14,377 nucleotides of DNA from Desulfobacula sp. (GCA_018702715.1 JABIYQ010000085.1:1-14377); one strand, 5' to 3'; shown: positions 1 through 7,009, counted from the first letter of the stretch. A program made the numbers and translations. The notes: a model not told the origin generated them from the letters alone.

Positions 1-24
1 ACTATGCAGGCCTGACCCCGATTC

Positions 25-1197
25 TTATTTTACACTGTCAAAGGCCTTTTTGAATCTTTCCAAAGAACCTTTTATGGTTTTGTCCGGCACTGCATAGGAA
101 AGTCTGAAATGGCCGGGACCACCAAAGGCTATTCCTGGAACAGCAAGGATGTTGTGTTCTTGTAAGATGCCCACAAATTTAACGTCATCTTTAATTGGGC
201 TTTTAGGGAACAAATAAAATGCACCATCCGGCACACCAAATTCATACCCTGCAGCATGCAGCCCTTCACAAAACATATCCCGACGTTTTTGGTAAATGTT
301 GATATCCACTGTAACACCCTGAAGCTTACCCACAACCTGTTGAAAAAGGGCGGGCGCATTCACATACATCATGGTATTGGTCACCCCTGTCGCACCAGCA
401 ATCATCTGGGCATCTTCTGCCTTGGGATGAATGGCAAGATAGCCGATTCTCTCCCCTGCAAGAGACAATTCCTTGGAATAAGAGGTCAGTATAATTGTAT
501 GGGGATAGACATCAAACATGGATGGAACCTCAACATCATAAACAATTTTTCTATAGGGTTCATCGGAAATCAGATAAATCCGTTTCCCAAATTTTTCACT
601 GGCAGCATCCAGGATTTTTCCTAATCCCAATAGTTCTTCTTTGGTATAAACAGTACCAGTGGGATTATTTGGTGAATTAATCAACATGACACGCGTATTT
701 TTGGTAATAGCTTCCTCAATAGCATCAAGATCCAGGTGAAAATCGGAAAATGTTGCCACTGTTTTTAAGTTTGCACTTGCAACAAAGGCATACTGATTAT
801 AGCCGACAAAAAAAGGTGCTGGTGTGAGAATATCCTCACCTGGATTTAACAGAGCCCGCAAGGTATCATTCAAGGCTCCTGCAGCACCCGCAGTCATAAC
901 AATAAGGTCAGGTGTAAGCCCGACATTGTATTCTTTGTTCAAATAATCCGCCACTGCCTGTCTTACCTGGGGATATCCTGAATTTGGCATATACCCGTGG
1001 GTAGTGGACTTATTGTTTATAAGTTCCAGCAGAACATTTTTTACAGCAGTCGGCGGAGGAACGTCAGGATTCCCAAGGGAAAAGTCAAATACATTATCAG
1101 CTCCATACTTTTCTCTCAACCGGATCCCCTCTTCAAACATCTTCCGGATCATGGAGGCTGCTTCAACCATTTTAACCATCTTATCTGCAATAGGCAT
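25..1197 (-). CDS. PLP-dependent aminotransferase, class I/II (aspartate aminotransferase-like)
   Basis: Cytosolic fold-type I aminotransferase that moves an amino group between an amino acid and a 2-oxo acid; the substrate cannot be read from sequence. Visible in the 390-aa form: FDFSLGNPDVPPP near the N-terminus, NSPNNPTG (about residues 174-181), the SDEPY loop, and SYSKELSLAGERIGY, whose Lys (about 242) should form the Schiff base with PLP. FRLSYAVP near the C-terminus supplies the carboxylate-binding Arg. Length is normal. The frame is open up to a TTG at 1248. I chose the ATG at 1197 because AGGA lies 8 nt before it and family members begin close to this point; the ATGs at 1203 and 1245 are poorly spaced or lack a site. 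It follows the 193-aa gene by 56 bp on the same strand, so they are probably co-transcribed. Family call very sure, substrate unknown. Confidence 0.93.
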   Translation of the reverse strand: MPIADKMVKMVEAASMIRKMFEEGIRLREKYGADNVFDFSLGNPDVPPPTAVKNVLLELINNKSTTHGYMPNSGYPQVRQAVADYLNKEYNVGLTPDLIVMTAGAAGALNDTLRALLNPGEDILTPAPFFVGYNQYAFVASANLKTVATFSDFHLDLDAIEEAITKNTRVMLINSPNNPTGTVYTKEELLGLGKILDAASEKFGKRIYLISDEPYRKIVYDVEVPSMFDVYPHTIILTSYSKELSLAGERIGYLAIHPKAEDAQMIAGATGVTNTMMYVNAPALFQQVVGKLQGVTVDINIYQKRRDMFCEGLHAAGYEFGVPDGAFYLFPKSPIKDDVKFVGILQEHNILAVPGIAFGGPGHFRLSYAVPDKTIKGSLERFKKAFDSVK

Positions 1198-1253
1198 ACT
1201 CATTTTCCTTTTGAAATTATAATTTAAAATTGCTTTACCATACATCAAATCTT

Positions 1254-1835
1254 TTAGGATGAAAACACTCCTTTAAAAAAGGAGTTGGGACTTTTTTCAA
1301 TACACTCTTTCATATCAATCACATATTGCGGTCTTACCTCATCTTTCCAGCGGGGATACCCACCCTTCCAAACATAATTGATCAATTCATGAAAACCATT
1401 TTTATCAAACACATAGGAACCGATTTTGGCCTGATCATCCCTATAAATCTCAATTGAAATATCTTTTATTTTAGAAACTGATTCAATATGAGATCTCACA
1501 ACTTGCCGGGTAGCAAATCCTTCTGGATTCTGTTTAAACGCTTTTGGATCATCCGGAAAAGGAAATAGAGTATACAACTTCCCGATAAAACCTGTAAACT
1601 TCATCCCATGGATGGCCCCCATCAAATCACCGATATCATTGGGATCAGCTATATAATATACCTGATGCCCAAAATTTTTTAATCCGGAATCTTCTTCTTT
1701 TGCCATTTGCTTTACCCATCTGCAAAAATCATCTGCGAAAAAAAAATACTTTTCAAGCAACAACATGTCGGATTCAATGTTAAAAAAACCAAAAGCAATA
1801 TTAGAGTGGCTTTTGGATCTAAACGATAACGGCAT
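1254..1835 (-). CDS. Uncharacterised 193-aa protein
   Basis: I do not recognise a domain of known function. The product is soluble, with no signal peptide or membrane segment. It is rich in aromatics and charged residues: FGFFNIESDMLLLEKYFFF near the start, then a Gly/Phe/Pro-rich centre (GFIGKLYTLFPFPDDP) and a Trp-containing C-terminal part (NYVWKGGYPRWKDEVRP). The frame stays open upstream to 2093, but the extension runs through the palindromic repeat and is artefactual. The ATG at 1835 has AAGGAG 7 nt before it and a good sigma-70-type promoter 47-74 bp upstream. The aminotransferase follows closely on the same strand, so the protein may serve the same pathway; that is inference from position only. 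Confidence 0.8.
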   Translation of the reverse strand: MPLSFRSKSHSNIAFGFFNIESDMLLLEKYFFFADDFCRWVKQMAKEEDSGLKNFGHQVYYIADPNDIGDLMGAIHGMKFTGFIGKLYTLFPFPDDPKAFKQNPEGFATRQVVRSHIESVSKIKDISIEIYRDDQAKIGSYVFDKNGFHELINYVWKGGYPRWKDEVRPQYVIDMKECIEKSPNSFFKGVFSS

Positions 1836-1881
1836 ATATTTTCTCCTTGTTGTTAACGCGAAAACTAAATTCAAACGTCTA

Positions 1882-1909
1882 ATTGTACACAATTTTAAAA
1901 AAATCTCAA
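1882..1909 (-). promoter_or_regulatory. Probable sigma-70 promoter of the 193-aa gene/aminotransferase operon
   Basis: Reading the minus strand, TTGAGA (1909-1904) and TACAAT (1887-1882) are separated by 16 bp, close to the -35/-10 consensus. The predicted start near 1875 leaves a leader of about 40 nt containing the AAGGAG ribosome-binding site. No other good promoter was seen between the repeat and the gene. Confidence 0.5.
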
Positions 1910-1974
1910 ACCTGTTTTTCTTTAACTTGACCCTATGTTTGGGTTGACGCTGGTCTCTAAATCGAATATTCATA

Positions 1975-2132
1975 TTAATTAGTGCCTGACCGGAAACCCG
2001 TGTTTGGGTGAAAAATTGCCCATATACAAGGCGCAAGAAAGTTTGAAACCGGAGTGTACTCCTGTACATGAGGATTTCAAACTTTTGCAGCAACGAAGTA
2101 GATGGGTGAGTTTTCGTTCAAACACTAATTAA
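1975..2132. repeat. 158-bp near-palindromic repeat element (MITE- or REP-like)
   Basis: Both ends read TTAATTAGTG inward. The terminal inverted repeat continues imperfectly: AATTAGTG, then CCTGACCGGAAACCCG on the left against TTTGAACGAAAACTCA on the right. Near the centre are perfect 11-bp arms AAAGTTTGAAA (2038-2048) and TTTCAAACTTT (2075-2085) around GGAGTGTACTCC. Between ends and centre the arms also match (GCCCATATACAAGGCGCAAG against ACCCATCTACTTCGTTGCTGC), so nearly the whole element can fold on itself, with about 20 extra bases in the left arm. It encodes no convincing protein. TTAA stands at each edge and could be a target duplication or part of the repeat. It fills most of the 334-bp gap between the divergent genes and ends 37 bp before the oxidase start codon. 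Confidence 0.7.
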
Positions 2133-2169
2133 ATCTATCAGACCCATTACACTTACGGAAAAACAAAGA

Positions 2170-3741
2170 ATGACATATAATCCTTGGCAGATTCCAGACA
2201 ATCCTTTTGACTATAATGCTCTTGTTAATCACCCAAAAGGAATCGGAAACATCCCCGATGGAAAAAAAGGGACAAAGATTGCTGTTATAGGAGCTGGGTG
2301 CGCCGGGCTCTGCGCAGCCTGGGAACTGATGAAACTGGGTCTTCATCCCGTTATATATGAATCAGACAAAAACCCGGACAACACACCAAGGATAGGTGGA
2401 AGGGCCTATACCTGGAAGTTCCCAGGGGACCCCAAAGCCCTTGCCGAGTTGGGAGCGATGCGGATTCCACCCATTCACAAAACCATCACCGGTTACATGG
2501 ACAAATTTGGCATTGATTATAGCCAGCCCTTTCCCGACCCACTTATTGTCCCCACCACCCTCTATTTTAAAGGTAAAAAATATTATATTCCCATGGGTGG
2601 ATCATTGCCTGCCCCAATTAAAAAGGCCAATACTGCCTGGAAACAATTGATTGACCCCATGGTAGAAAAAATGGCAGAGGTCTGGGATAATCCTTACTTA
2701 AGACATCAACAATGGCAGAACTTTGTCCAAAAATTTAAAAATAAAAGTTTTTTTCAGGTCCTTTGTAACCAGGGTCTTTCAAGGGAAGAAATCAGTCTCT
2801 TTGGATCACTGGGGCTTGGAACAGGAGGATTTGATTCTGTATTCCCGGTCAGTTTTTTAGAAATTTTCAGACTTATCGTGTGCAAATGGGAAGTTGATCA
2901 ACGCATTGTCAAAGGGGGAGTGAGTCAAATCCCTGAAAGTTTCTGGGAAAGTTATCGCCTGTGCCGGCACTGGGGAAAAATGAATCTAAAAACTCTTAAT
3001 AAAGGACGGCCACTGGGAAAAGTCACTGGGATCAACACTCCTGACACACCGGGTGAAAAAATAGAAATTACCGATTATAAAGGAAATACAAAAAAATATG
3101 ATGCCGTTATTATTACCTGTTCCCACAGAGCTCTTGAAGCCGGTATAAAGGTGAGCCGCAACACTTTTTCCAATGATGTCTGGAAAGCCATACAAAATAT
3201 CCACATGACCCGGTCTGGAAAAGTTTTTATTCGGACGCGACAGGCTTTCTGGAAAGATCTTGATCCTGAAACAACAATTAACTGCACCATCACAGACGAA
3301 GCGATTCGCGGCACCTACCTTTTTGATTTTGATGATACGGATTCAGGCGTTATTTGTCTCAGCTACACCTGGGAAGATTCTGCTACAAAACTGCATGCCC
3401 TTGATGAACAGGAACTCTTAGATAAAGCTGTGGATAGTCTGAAAACCATATATGGCAGAGATATGATTTCCAAACAGATAGCAGAGGTCAAAACATATTT
3501 CTGGGAGCATGAAAAAGGATATCATGGTGCGTTCAAACTCAATTATCCGGGTCAGTATGAAGATCAGAACGCATTATTTCAACAAACAAGACCTAAATCC
3601 ATTTTATCCCACAACGCAGTGTTTTTAAGTGGCGAATCCACGTCTTGGGCAGGTGGATGGATTGAAGGCGCACTCCACAGTGGGCTGGACGCTGCCATGG
3701 CCGTGGTCCAAAAACTCGGAGGAAGACTGAATGCTGTTTAA
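2170..3741 (+). CDS. FAD-dependent amine oxidase, L-amino-acid oxidase/tryptophan monooxygenase-like
   Basis: Flavoprotein of the monoamine oxidase superfamily, 523 aa, no signal peptide, so cytoplasmic. Dinucleotide-binding motif VIGAGCAGLCAAWEL (G41, G43, G46) with the ribose-binding acidic residue in VIYES (E64), then RIGGRAYT (74-81). GAMRIP carries Arg98; L-amino-acid oxidases and tryptophan 2-monooxygenase have an Arg here that holds the substrate carboxylate, which favours an amino-acid over a simple amine substrate. The C-terminal FAD motif SGESTSWAGGWIEGALHSG is intact. Expected reaction: L-amino acid to 2-oxo acid (imine hydrolysis) or to the amide. The ribosome-binding site before ATG 2170 is weak (ACGGAAAAA). 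A 2-hydroxyacid dehydrogenase follows on the same strand after 117 bp. An O2-using oxidase would be odd in a strict anaerobe, so another electron acceptor is possible. Confidence 0.9.
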   Translation: MTYNPWQIPDNPFDYNALVNHPKGIGNIPDGKKGTKIAVIGAGCAGLCAAWELMKLGLHPVIYESDKNPDNTPRIGGRAYTWKFPGDPKALAELGAMRIPPIHKTITGYMDKFGIDYSQPFPDPLIVPTTLYFKGKKYYIPMGGSLPAPIKKANTAWKQLIDPMVEKMAEVWDNPYLRHQQWQNFVQKFKNKSFFQVLCNQGLSREEISLFGSLGLGTGGFDSVFPVSFLEIFRLIVCKWEVDQRIVKGGVSQIPESFWESYRLCRHWGKMNLKTLNKGRPLGKVTGINTPDTPGEKIEITDYKGNTKKYDAVIITCSHRALEAGIKVSRNTFSNDVWKAIQNIHMTRSGKVFIRTRQAFWKDLDPETTINCTITDEAIRGTYLFDFDDTDSGVICLSYTWEDSATKLHALDEQELLDKAVDSLKTIYGRDMISKQIAEVKTYFWEHEKGYHGAFKLNYPGQYEDQNALFQQTRPKSILSHNAVFLSGESTSWAGGWIEGALHSGLDAAMAVVQKLGGRLNAV

Positions 3742-3797
3742 GGAAAAAGCAAATCGTGTCTACCAAATCATGTTTAAAGGGAAACTTAAAAATTTTC

Positions 3798-3815
3798 GGT
3801 TTTCGGTTGAAAACC
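3798..3815 (+). other. Small perfect hairpin between oxidase and dehydrogenase genes
   Basis: GGTTTTC, loop GGTT, GAAAACC: a 7-bp perfect stem with a tetraloop, directly preceded by a partial copy of itself (TTTTCGGTTTTCGG). It is not followed by a T-run, so it is a poor terminator. It may stabilise or attenuate the message between the two genes. Confidence 0.4.
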
Positions 3816-3858
3816 AAATCATTAAACTGTAAACTGATGATATAAAGGACTGCACCCA

Positions 3859-4842
3859 ATGAAAAAAAAGATACTTGTGTCAAGACTATACCCAAAGGCA
3901 GGGATCAGACTCTTGGAAAAAGAAGATTTTGCTCTCACCCTGTGGGAAAAAGAAAGACCCATGACACAAACCGAACTCATTGAACAGGCAAAGACCCATC
4001 ATGCACTGCTTTGCACCCTGACTGATAGAATTGATCAGCATTTTTTAAAACACTGCCGCCACCTTGAGATTATCTCTCAGTTTGCTGTTGGGTATGATAA
4101 TATTGATATTGAAAAGGCCACAAGTTTTGGCATTCCTGTCGGGTTCACTCCAGATGCCATGAGCGAGGCCACGGCAGACATTGCCTTTGGACTTATGATC
4201 GCTGTTGCAAGAAAAATGTTTTTTCTGCATAAAACCATTATAAAGGGCCAGTGGGGGCATTTCAATCCCACTGGAAACCTTGGCCTTGAATTAAAAAATA
4301 AAACCTTGGGAATTTTTGGACTTGGCCGTATCGGTGTTAAAATGGCCCAGCGCTGTAAAAATGCCTATGATATGGATATTATCTATCATAATAGAACCCG
4401 GAATAAGGCCGCTGAAAAAATGCTGAATGCGACCTATGTCAAATTTGATGATCTTCTTTTGCAAAGCGACGTGCTATCTGTTCATTGCGCTTTAACATCT
4501 GCAACAAAGGAAATATTTAATGGACCCGTCTTTAAAAAAATGAAATCATCGGCAATTTTTATTAATACTGCCAGGGGCCCTATCCATCACGAAAAAGATC
4601 TGGCACAGGCCATATTAAAAGGCGACATCTGGGGTACAGGTCTGGATGTTACAAATCCAGAACCCATGCAGCCTGACAATCCACTCCTAACAATGGAAAA
4701 TGTCTGTATCCTCCCCCATGTGGGATCGGGAACAATAGAGGCTAGGGATCAAATGTCTGTACTGGCTGCTATGAATATCATCAAATTTTACAAAAACGAC
4801 AATGTACCGCATATTGTCAATCCAGAAGTTCTGAAACCATGA
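3859..4842 (+). CDS. D-isomer-specific 2-hydroxyacid dehydrogenase (glyoxylate/hydroxypyruvate reductase-like)
   Basis: NAD(P)H-dependent reduction of a 2-oxo acid to the D-2-hydroxy acid, 327 aa, cytoplasmic. Family landmarks in order: ISQFAVGYDNIDIEKA (72-87), EATADIAFGLM (103-113), cofactor motif GLGRIG (154-159), INTARG with catalytic Arg239, GLDVTNPEP with Glu268, and LPHVGS with catalytic His287. The second residue set after ARG (PIHHEKDL) departs from the usual VVDE, which may reflect an unusual substrate. After the Rossmann glycines the residue at the end of beta-2 lies in YHNRTR, so NADPH use is plausible. The start at 3859 has AAGGA 10 nt upstream. Next to the amino-acid oxidase-like gene, it could reduce the 2-oxo acid made there. 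Family sure, substrate not. Confidence 0.92.
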   Translation: MKKKILVSRLYPKAGIRLLEKEDFALTLWEKERPMTQTELIEQAKTHHALLCTLTDRIDQHFLKHCRHLEIISQFAVGYDNIDIEKATSFGIPVGFTPDAMSEATADIAFGLMIAVARKMFFLHKTIIKGQWGHFNPTGNLGLELKNKTLGIFGLGRIGVKMAQRCKNAYDMDIIYHNRTRNKAAEKMLNATYVKFDDLLLQSDVLSVHCALTSATKEIFNGPVFKKMKSSAIFINTARGPIHHEKDLAQAILKGDIWGTGLDVTNPEPMQPDNPLLTMENVCILPHVGSGTIEARDQMSVLAAMNIIKFYKNDNVPHIVNPEVLKP

Positions 4843-4872
4843 CCTCTTAAGAGACAGACAATTGACCACTAA

Positions 4873-4908
4873 GTTGCTTCTTGGTTGCGTCGGCGCATGC
4901 CAAAAGCT
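4873..4908. other. Interrupted hairpin between convergent genes (possible bidirectional terminator)
   Basis: The arms GCTT-TTGG-TGCG and CGCA-CCAA-AAGC pair around a TCGG loop with single- and two-base bulges, giving about 12 bp in total. It lies between the ends of the dehydrogenase (plus) and the receiver gene (minus). Neither strand shows a long T-run after the stem, so classical intrinsic termination is uncertain. Confidence 0.4.
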
Positions 4909-4970
4909 CAATATCCATTAGAAAACATTTGTCCAGGGATAAAACAAGAAACATAGGATGTGCGGGTGAC

Positions 4971-5366
4971 TTATCTTTTATCCAGAAGATATCGAATCAG
5001 CGTCAAAGACTCTTCTTTACTGACAGGTTTCATTAAAAACCCGTCAACACCCATGTCAAGAAAACTATCTTTGTTGATCTTTTCACTGAAACCTGTAGAG
5101 ATAATGACAGGAATATCAGGTCTGATCTGTTTGATCTTGCGTGCCAGGTCAAGACCTGTCATGTTCGGCATTGCCATATCAAAGATGGCAATATCAAAAA
5201 TCTCGAACCGGGACTTAAATTCTTTTAAAGCATCATGGCTGCTGACAAAAGATATAACATTATACCCATACAGTTCAAAGATCATTTTCTGGACCAGAAC
5301 AATAGAAGCATCATCGTCAACAAAGAGAATTGATTCTTTCCCGAACAGAGCCCTATTTTTTGTCAT
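4971..5366 (-). CDS. Stand-alone response-regulator receiver (REC) protein
   Basis: 131 aa, a receiver domain and nothing else, with no output domain. Phosphorylation machinery is complete: acidic pair D17/D18 in FVDDDAS, phospho-acceptor D63 in IFDMAMPNMTG, the S90/T91 switch position in IISTGF, and K113 in LMKPVS. The frame is open upstream to 5468, but those codons overlap the kinase in another frame. The ATG at 5366 sits inside the kinase's last codons (14-bp overlap including the kinase stop) with AGG 6 nt before it, giving a normal domain start. The overlap implies translational coupling with the kinase. Likely a phospho-relay intermediate or phosphate sink, or a regulator acting by protein contact. 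Confidence 0.9.
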   Translation of the reverse strand: MTKNRALFGKESILFVDDDASIVLVQKMIFELYGYNVISFVSSHDALKEFKSRFEIFDIAIFDMAMPNMTGLDLARKIKQIRPDIPVIISTGFSEKINKDSFLDMGVDGFLMKPVSKEESLTLIRYLLDKR

Positions 5367-6660
5367 ATGTAACCTGAGTGGTGTCAAAGAAAACATACCC
5401 TCGGGGAATATAGACCTGGAAAAGACTCCCTTTTCCAGGTTCTTTGGAAAAACAGATATCCCCATCATACTTTTTTACGATATTGAAAATATCGGAAAGT
5501 ATCGGCCTTGTTTTTTTCTCTTTAAATGTAAAACAGGGCTTAGATATCATGCTTGTTGGAGAGATGTCCATACCCTCCCCTGTATTGGCAACGCTTAAGC
5601 AGGCATAGGTACCTGGATTCAAAATTATCCCATCTGGAACATCCCTGGTGATTTCAATCTCTTCTAACTTGACTTCAAGGATTCCATCATCATGCTCCAT
5701 GGAATGAAAAGCATTGGTAATCAATTTCATGACAATCTGATAGATGTGACTGGAATCTGCCATGACCGGTCCGCATCCTTTGTCAATAGTACTGATAATT
5801 TTAATATTGGTCGACAAAGTTGACCCAATCAATTGTAATACTTCCCTGATAATGGGCCCAATTTTTACAGAACTTACCCCAAGGTCTGCTTGACGACTAA
5901 ACTTAAGAATTTGTTTCGCCAGGTTGTCAGCTCTTTTGGCACTGGTAAGAACATTTTTTAGGGCCTCCTTAAGTTCCCTGTCACGGGCGGTAGCATCTAT
6001 CAATATTTCAAGACTTCCTATGATGGGGTGAAGAATACTGTTAAAGTCATGGACGATACCGCTTGAAAGCACACCAATGGTTCCCATTTTCTGTACCTGT
6101 TGAAGTTGACGTTTCAATTTTATTTTTTCCTGTTCAGCATGCTTCAAGTCTGTAATATCACATAGGATAAGCCTTATCTGCCTGCCGTGAACCAGAGAAT
6201 ATTCATTAATTGAGACATAAACTCTGCTCCAAAACAGACTCTGTCTTTTTTTTAATCTAACATCAAAAAAAGGGTGGGGAAGATCAGAAAGGTAATTTTT
6301 GTCTAATCGAAATTTTTTTTGATCTTCTTTATGGATTAAATTTTTAAAATCAGTATTGATTAAAAGACTTTTTCCACCCAGCATTTTAGCAGCAGCCGGA
6401 TTAACACCTTTAACAATTCCTTTTTCATCAAGTGTCACATATCCTATGGATAAAAAATCATAAAACTGAGATTGGTCATTTTTAAGGACCTCAAGATAAT
6501 CTGATAACACAGGAATTGAATTAGCCTGGGAGCCTTGAACACCCTGATTAAATATTGTTTTTGCCTGCTCTATCCAGGGTTGCTTTTCAATTTTGTGTCC
6601 TGGTTGAAAATTTTTCAATATATCAGTATCCACCAAAACATTTATTAAAGATAATTCCAT
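5353..6660 (-). CDS. PAS-domain histidine kinase with degenerate ATP-binding domain (possible pseudokinase)
   Basis: 435 aa, no membrane segment, so a cytoplasmic sensor. A poorly conserved N-terminus (1-65) is followed by a PAS domain (about 66-175, FYDFLSIGYVTLDEKG and FKNLIHKEDQ), a short coiled coil, and a HisKA dimerisation domain with VHDFNSIL, His204 being the phospho-acceptor. In the ATPase domain N316 (KLITNAFHSM) is kept. The G1 box reads ANTGEGM, with Asn359 where the adenine-binding Asp belongs, and the G2 glycine box (normally GTGLGL) is missing: residues 378-391 read TFKEKKTRPILSDI. The end (PGKGSLFQVYIPR) is normal and in frame, so this is not a frameshift. The start at 6660 lacks a ribosome-binding site. 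It is co-translated with the receiver gene and lies behind a sigma-54 promoter. Confidence 0.9.
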   Translation of the reverse strand: MELSLINVLVDTDILKNFQPGHKIEKQPWIEQAKTIFNQGVQGSQANSIPVLSDYLEVLKNDQSQFYDFLSIGYVTLDEKGIVKGVNPAAAKMLGGKSLLINTDFKNLIHKEDQKKFRLDKNYLSDLPHPFFDVRLKKRQSLFWSRVYVSINEYSLVHGRQIRLILCDITDLKHAEQEKIKLKRQLQQVQKMGTIGVLSSGIVHDFNSILHPIIGSLEILIDATARDRELKEALKNVLTSAKRADNLAKQILKFSRQADLGVSSVKIGPIIREVLQLIGSTLSTNIKIISTIDKGCGPVMADSSHIYQIVMKLITNAFHSMEHDDGILEVKLEEIEITRDVPDGIILNPGTYACLSVANTGEGMDISPTSMISKPCFTFKEKKTRPILSDIFNIVKKYDGDICFSKEPGKGSLFQVYIPRGYVFFDTTQVTYDKK

Positions 6661-6680
6661 AACCCAAAAAGGAATATATG

Positions 6681-6696
6681 AGCAATGATTGTGCCA
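6681..6696 (-). promoter_or_regulatory. Sigma-54 (-24/-12) promoter of the kinase/receiver operon
   Basis: On the minus strand TGGCAC, 5 bp, TTGCT: an essentially consensus RpoN site with GG and GC exactly 10 bp apart. The predicted start is near 6670, only about 10 nt before the kinase ATG at 6660, so the mRNA would have almost no leader. Confidence 0.65.
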
Positions 6697-6791
6697 GGGG
6701 TATTGCTAAATCAAACTAATACCAACTATCTTAAATTGTTGAATAAAAACTTTATTTTCAGTGCAATCTAAAGTACGGAAAAATATAAAAA

Positions 6792-6807
6792 TGCACAGGA
6801 TTGTGGA
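6792..6807. promoter_or_regulatory. Operator-like dyad 1 (TGCACA-N4-TGTGGA)
   Basis: Imperfect inverted repeat, one mismatch between half-sites. Same TGCACA half-site and same 4-bp spacing as dyad 3. It lies about 110 bp upstream of the kinase sigma-54 promoter, a usual enhancer distance. Confidence 0.4.
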
Positions 6808-6888
6808 CTTAAAACAAGTTAATAACAACGCAAAAAACATAAGCATTTGAAATATAAAGAAAAAAAGAAGTGCCTATAAACATAGACA

Positions 6889-6912
6889 TTTTGCACATAT
6901 TTATATGCAAAA
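6889..6912. promoter_or_regulatory. Operator-like dyad 2 (TTTTGCA...TGCAAAA)
   Basis: 24-bp inverted repeat of the form TTTTGCA-N-ATA-NN-TAT-N-TGCAAAA, perfect at 10 of 12 symmetric pairs. It contains TGCACATA, shared with dyad 3. Confidence 0.45.
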
Positions 6913-6991
6913 CCTGGGGGTCAAGGCCCTGCAACATAAAATCAGGGGAAAAAGAAAGAAAATTCATATTTTAAGTTTTTACGATTTTACC

Positions 6992-7009
6992 TGCACATAA
7001 GGATGTGCA
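6992..7009. promoter_or_regulatory. Operator-like dyad 3 (TGCACAT-N4-ATGTGCA)
   Basis: Perfect 7-bp inverted repeat with a 4-bp spacer, about 100 bp upstream of the micropeptide sigma-54 promoter. This is the size and position expected of an enhancer for an NtrC-family activator. Confidence 0.5.

Noticed and set aside
1836..2093. 86-codon upstream extension of the 193-aa gene
   Set aside because: It runs through the palindromic repeat and the promoter, and has no ribosome-binding site; the start at 1835 has a strong one.
4847..4954. 35-aa minus-strand frame after the receiver gene
   Set aside because: No ribosome-binding site and it spans the hairpin; some resemblance to real protein but not enough to call.
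5367..5468. 34-codon upstream extension of the receiver protein
   Set aside because: Overlaps the kinase's conserved C-terminal end in another frame; ATG 5366 gives a normal receiver length.
4960..5598. 212-aa plus-strand frame opposite the receiver and kinase genes
   Set aside because: Antisense shadow of two genes with clear catalytic motifs; composition unlike a real protein.
6678..6719. 13-codon plus-strand frame with AAGGA before its ATG
   Set aside because: Lies on top of the consensus minus-strand sigma-54 site, has no signal or terminator; probably chance.
6791..6850. 19-codon plus-strand frame starting at the ATG inside dyad 1
   Set aside because: No ribosome-binding site and AT-rich filler composition.
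6914..6950. Riboswitch-like CCCTG/CAGGG fold upstream of the micropeptide gene
   Set aside because: Only five base pairs, matches no riboswitch class I know, and lies upstream of the predicted transcription start.
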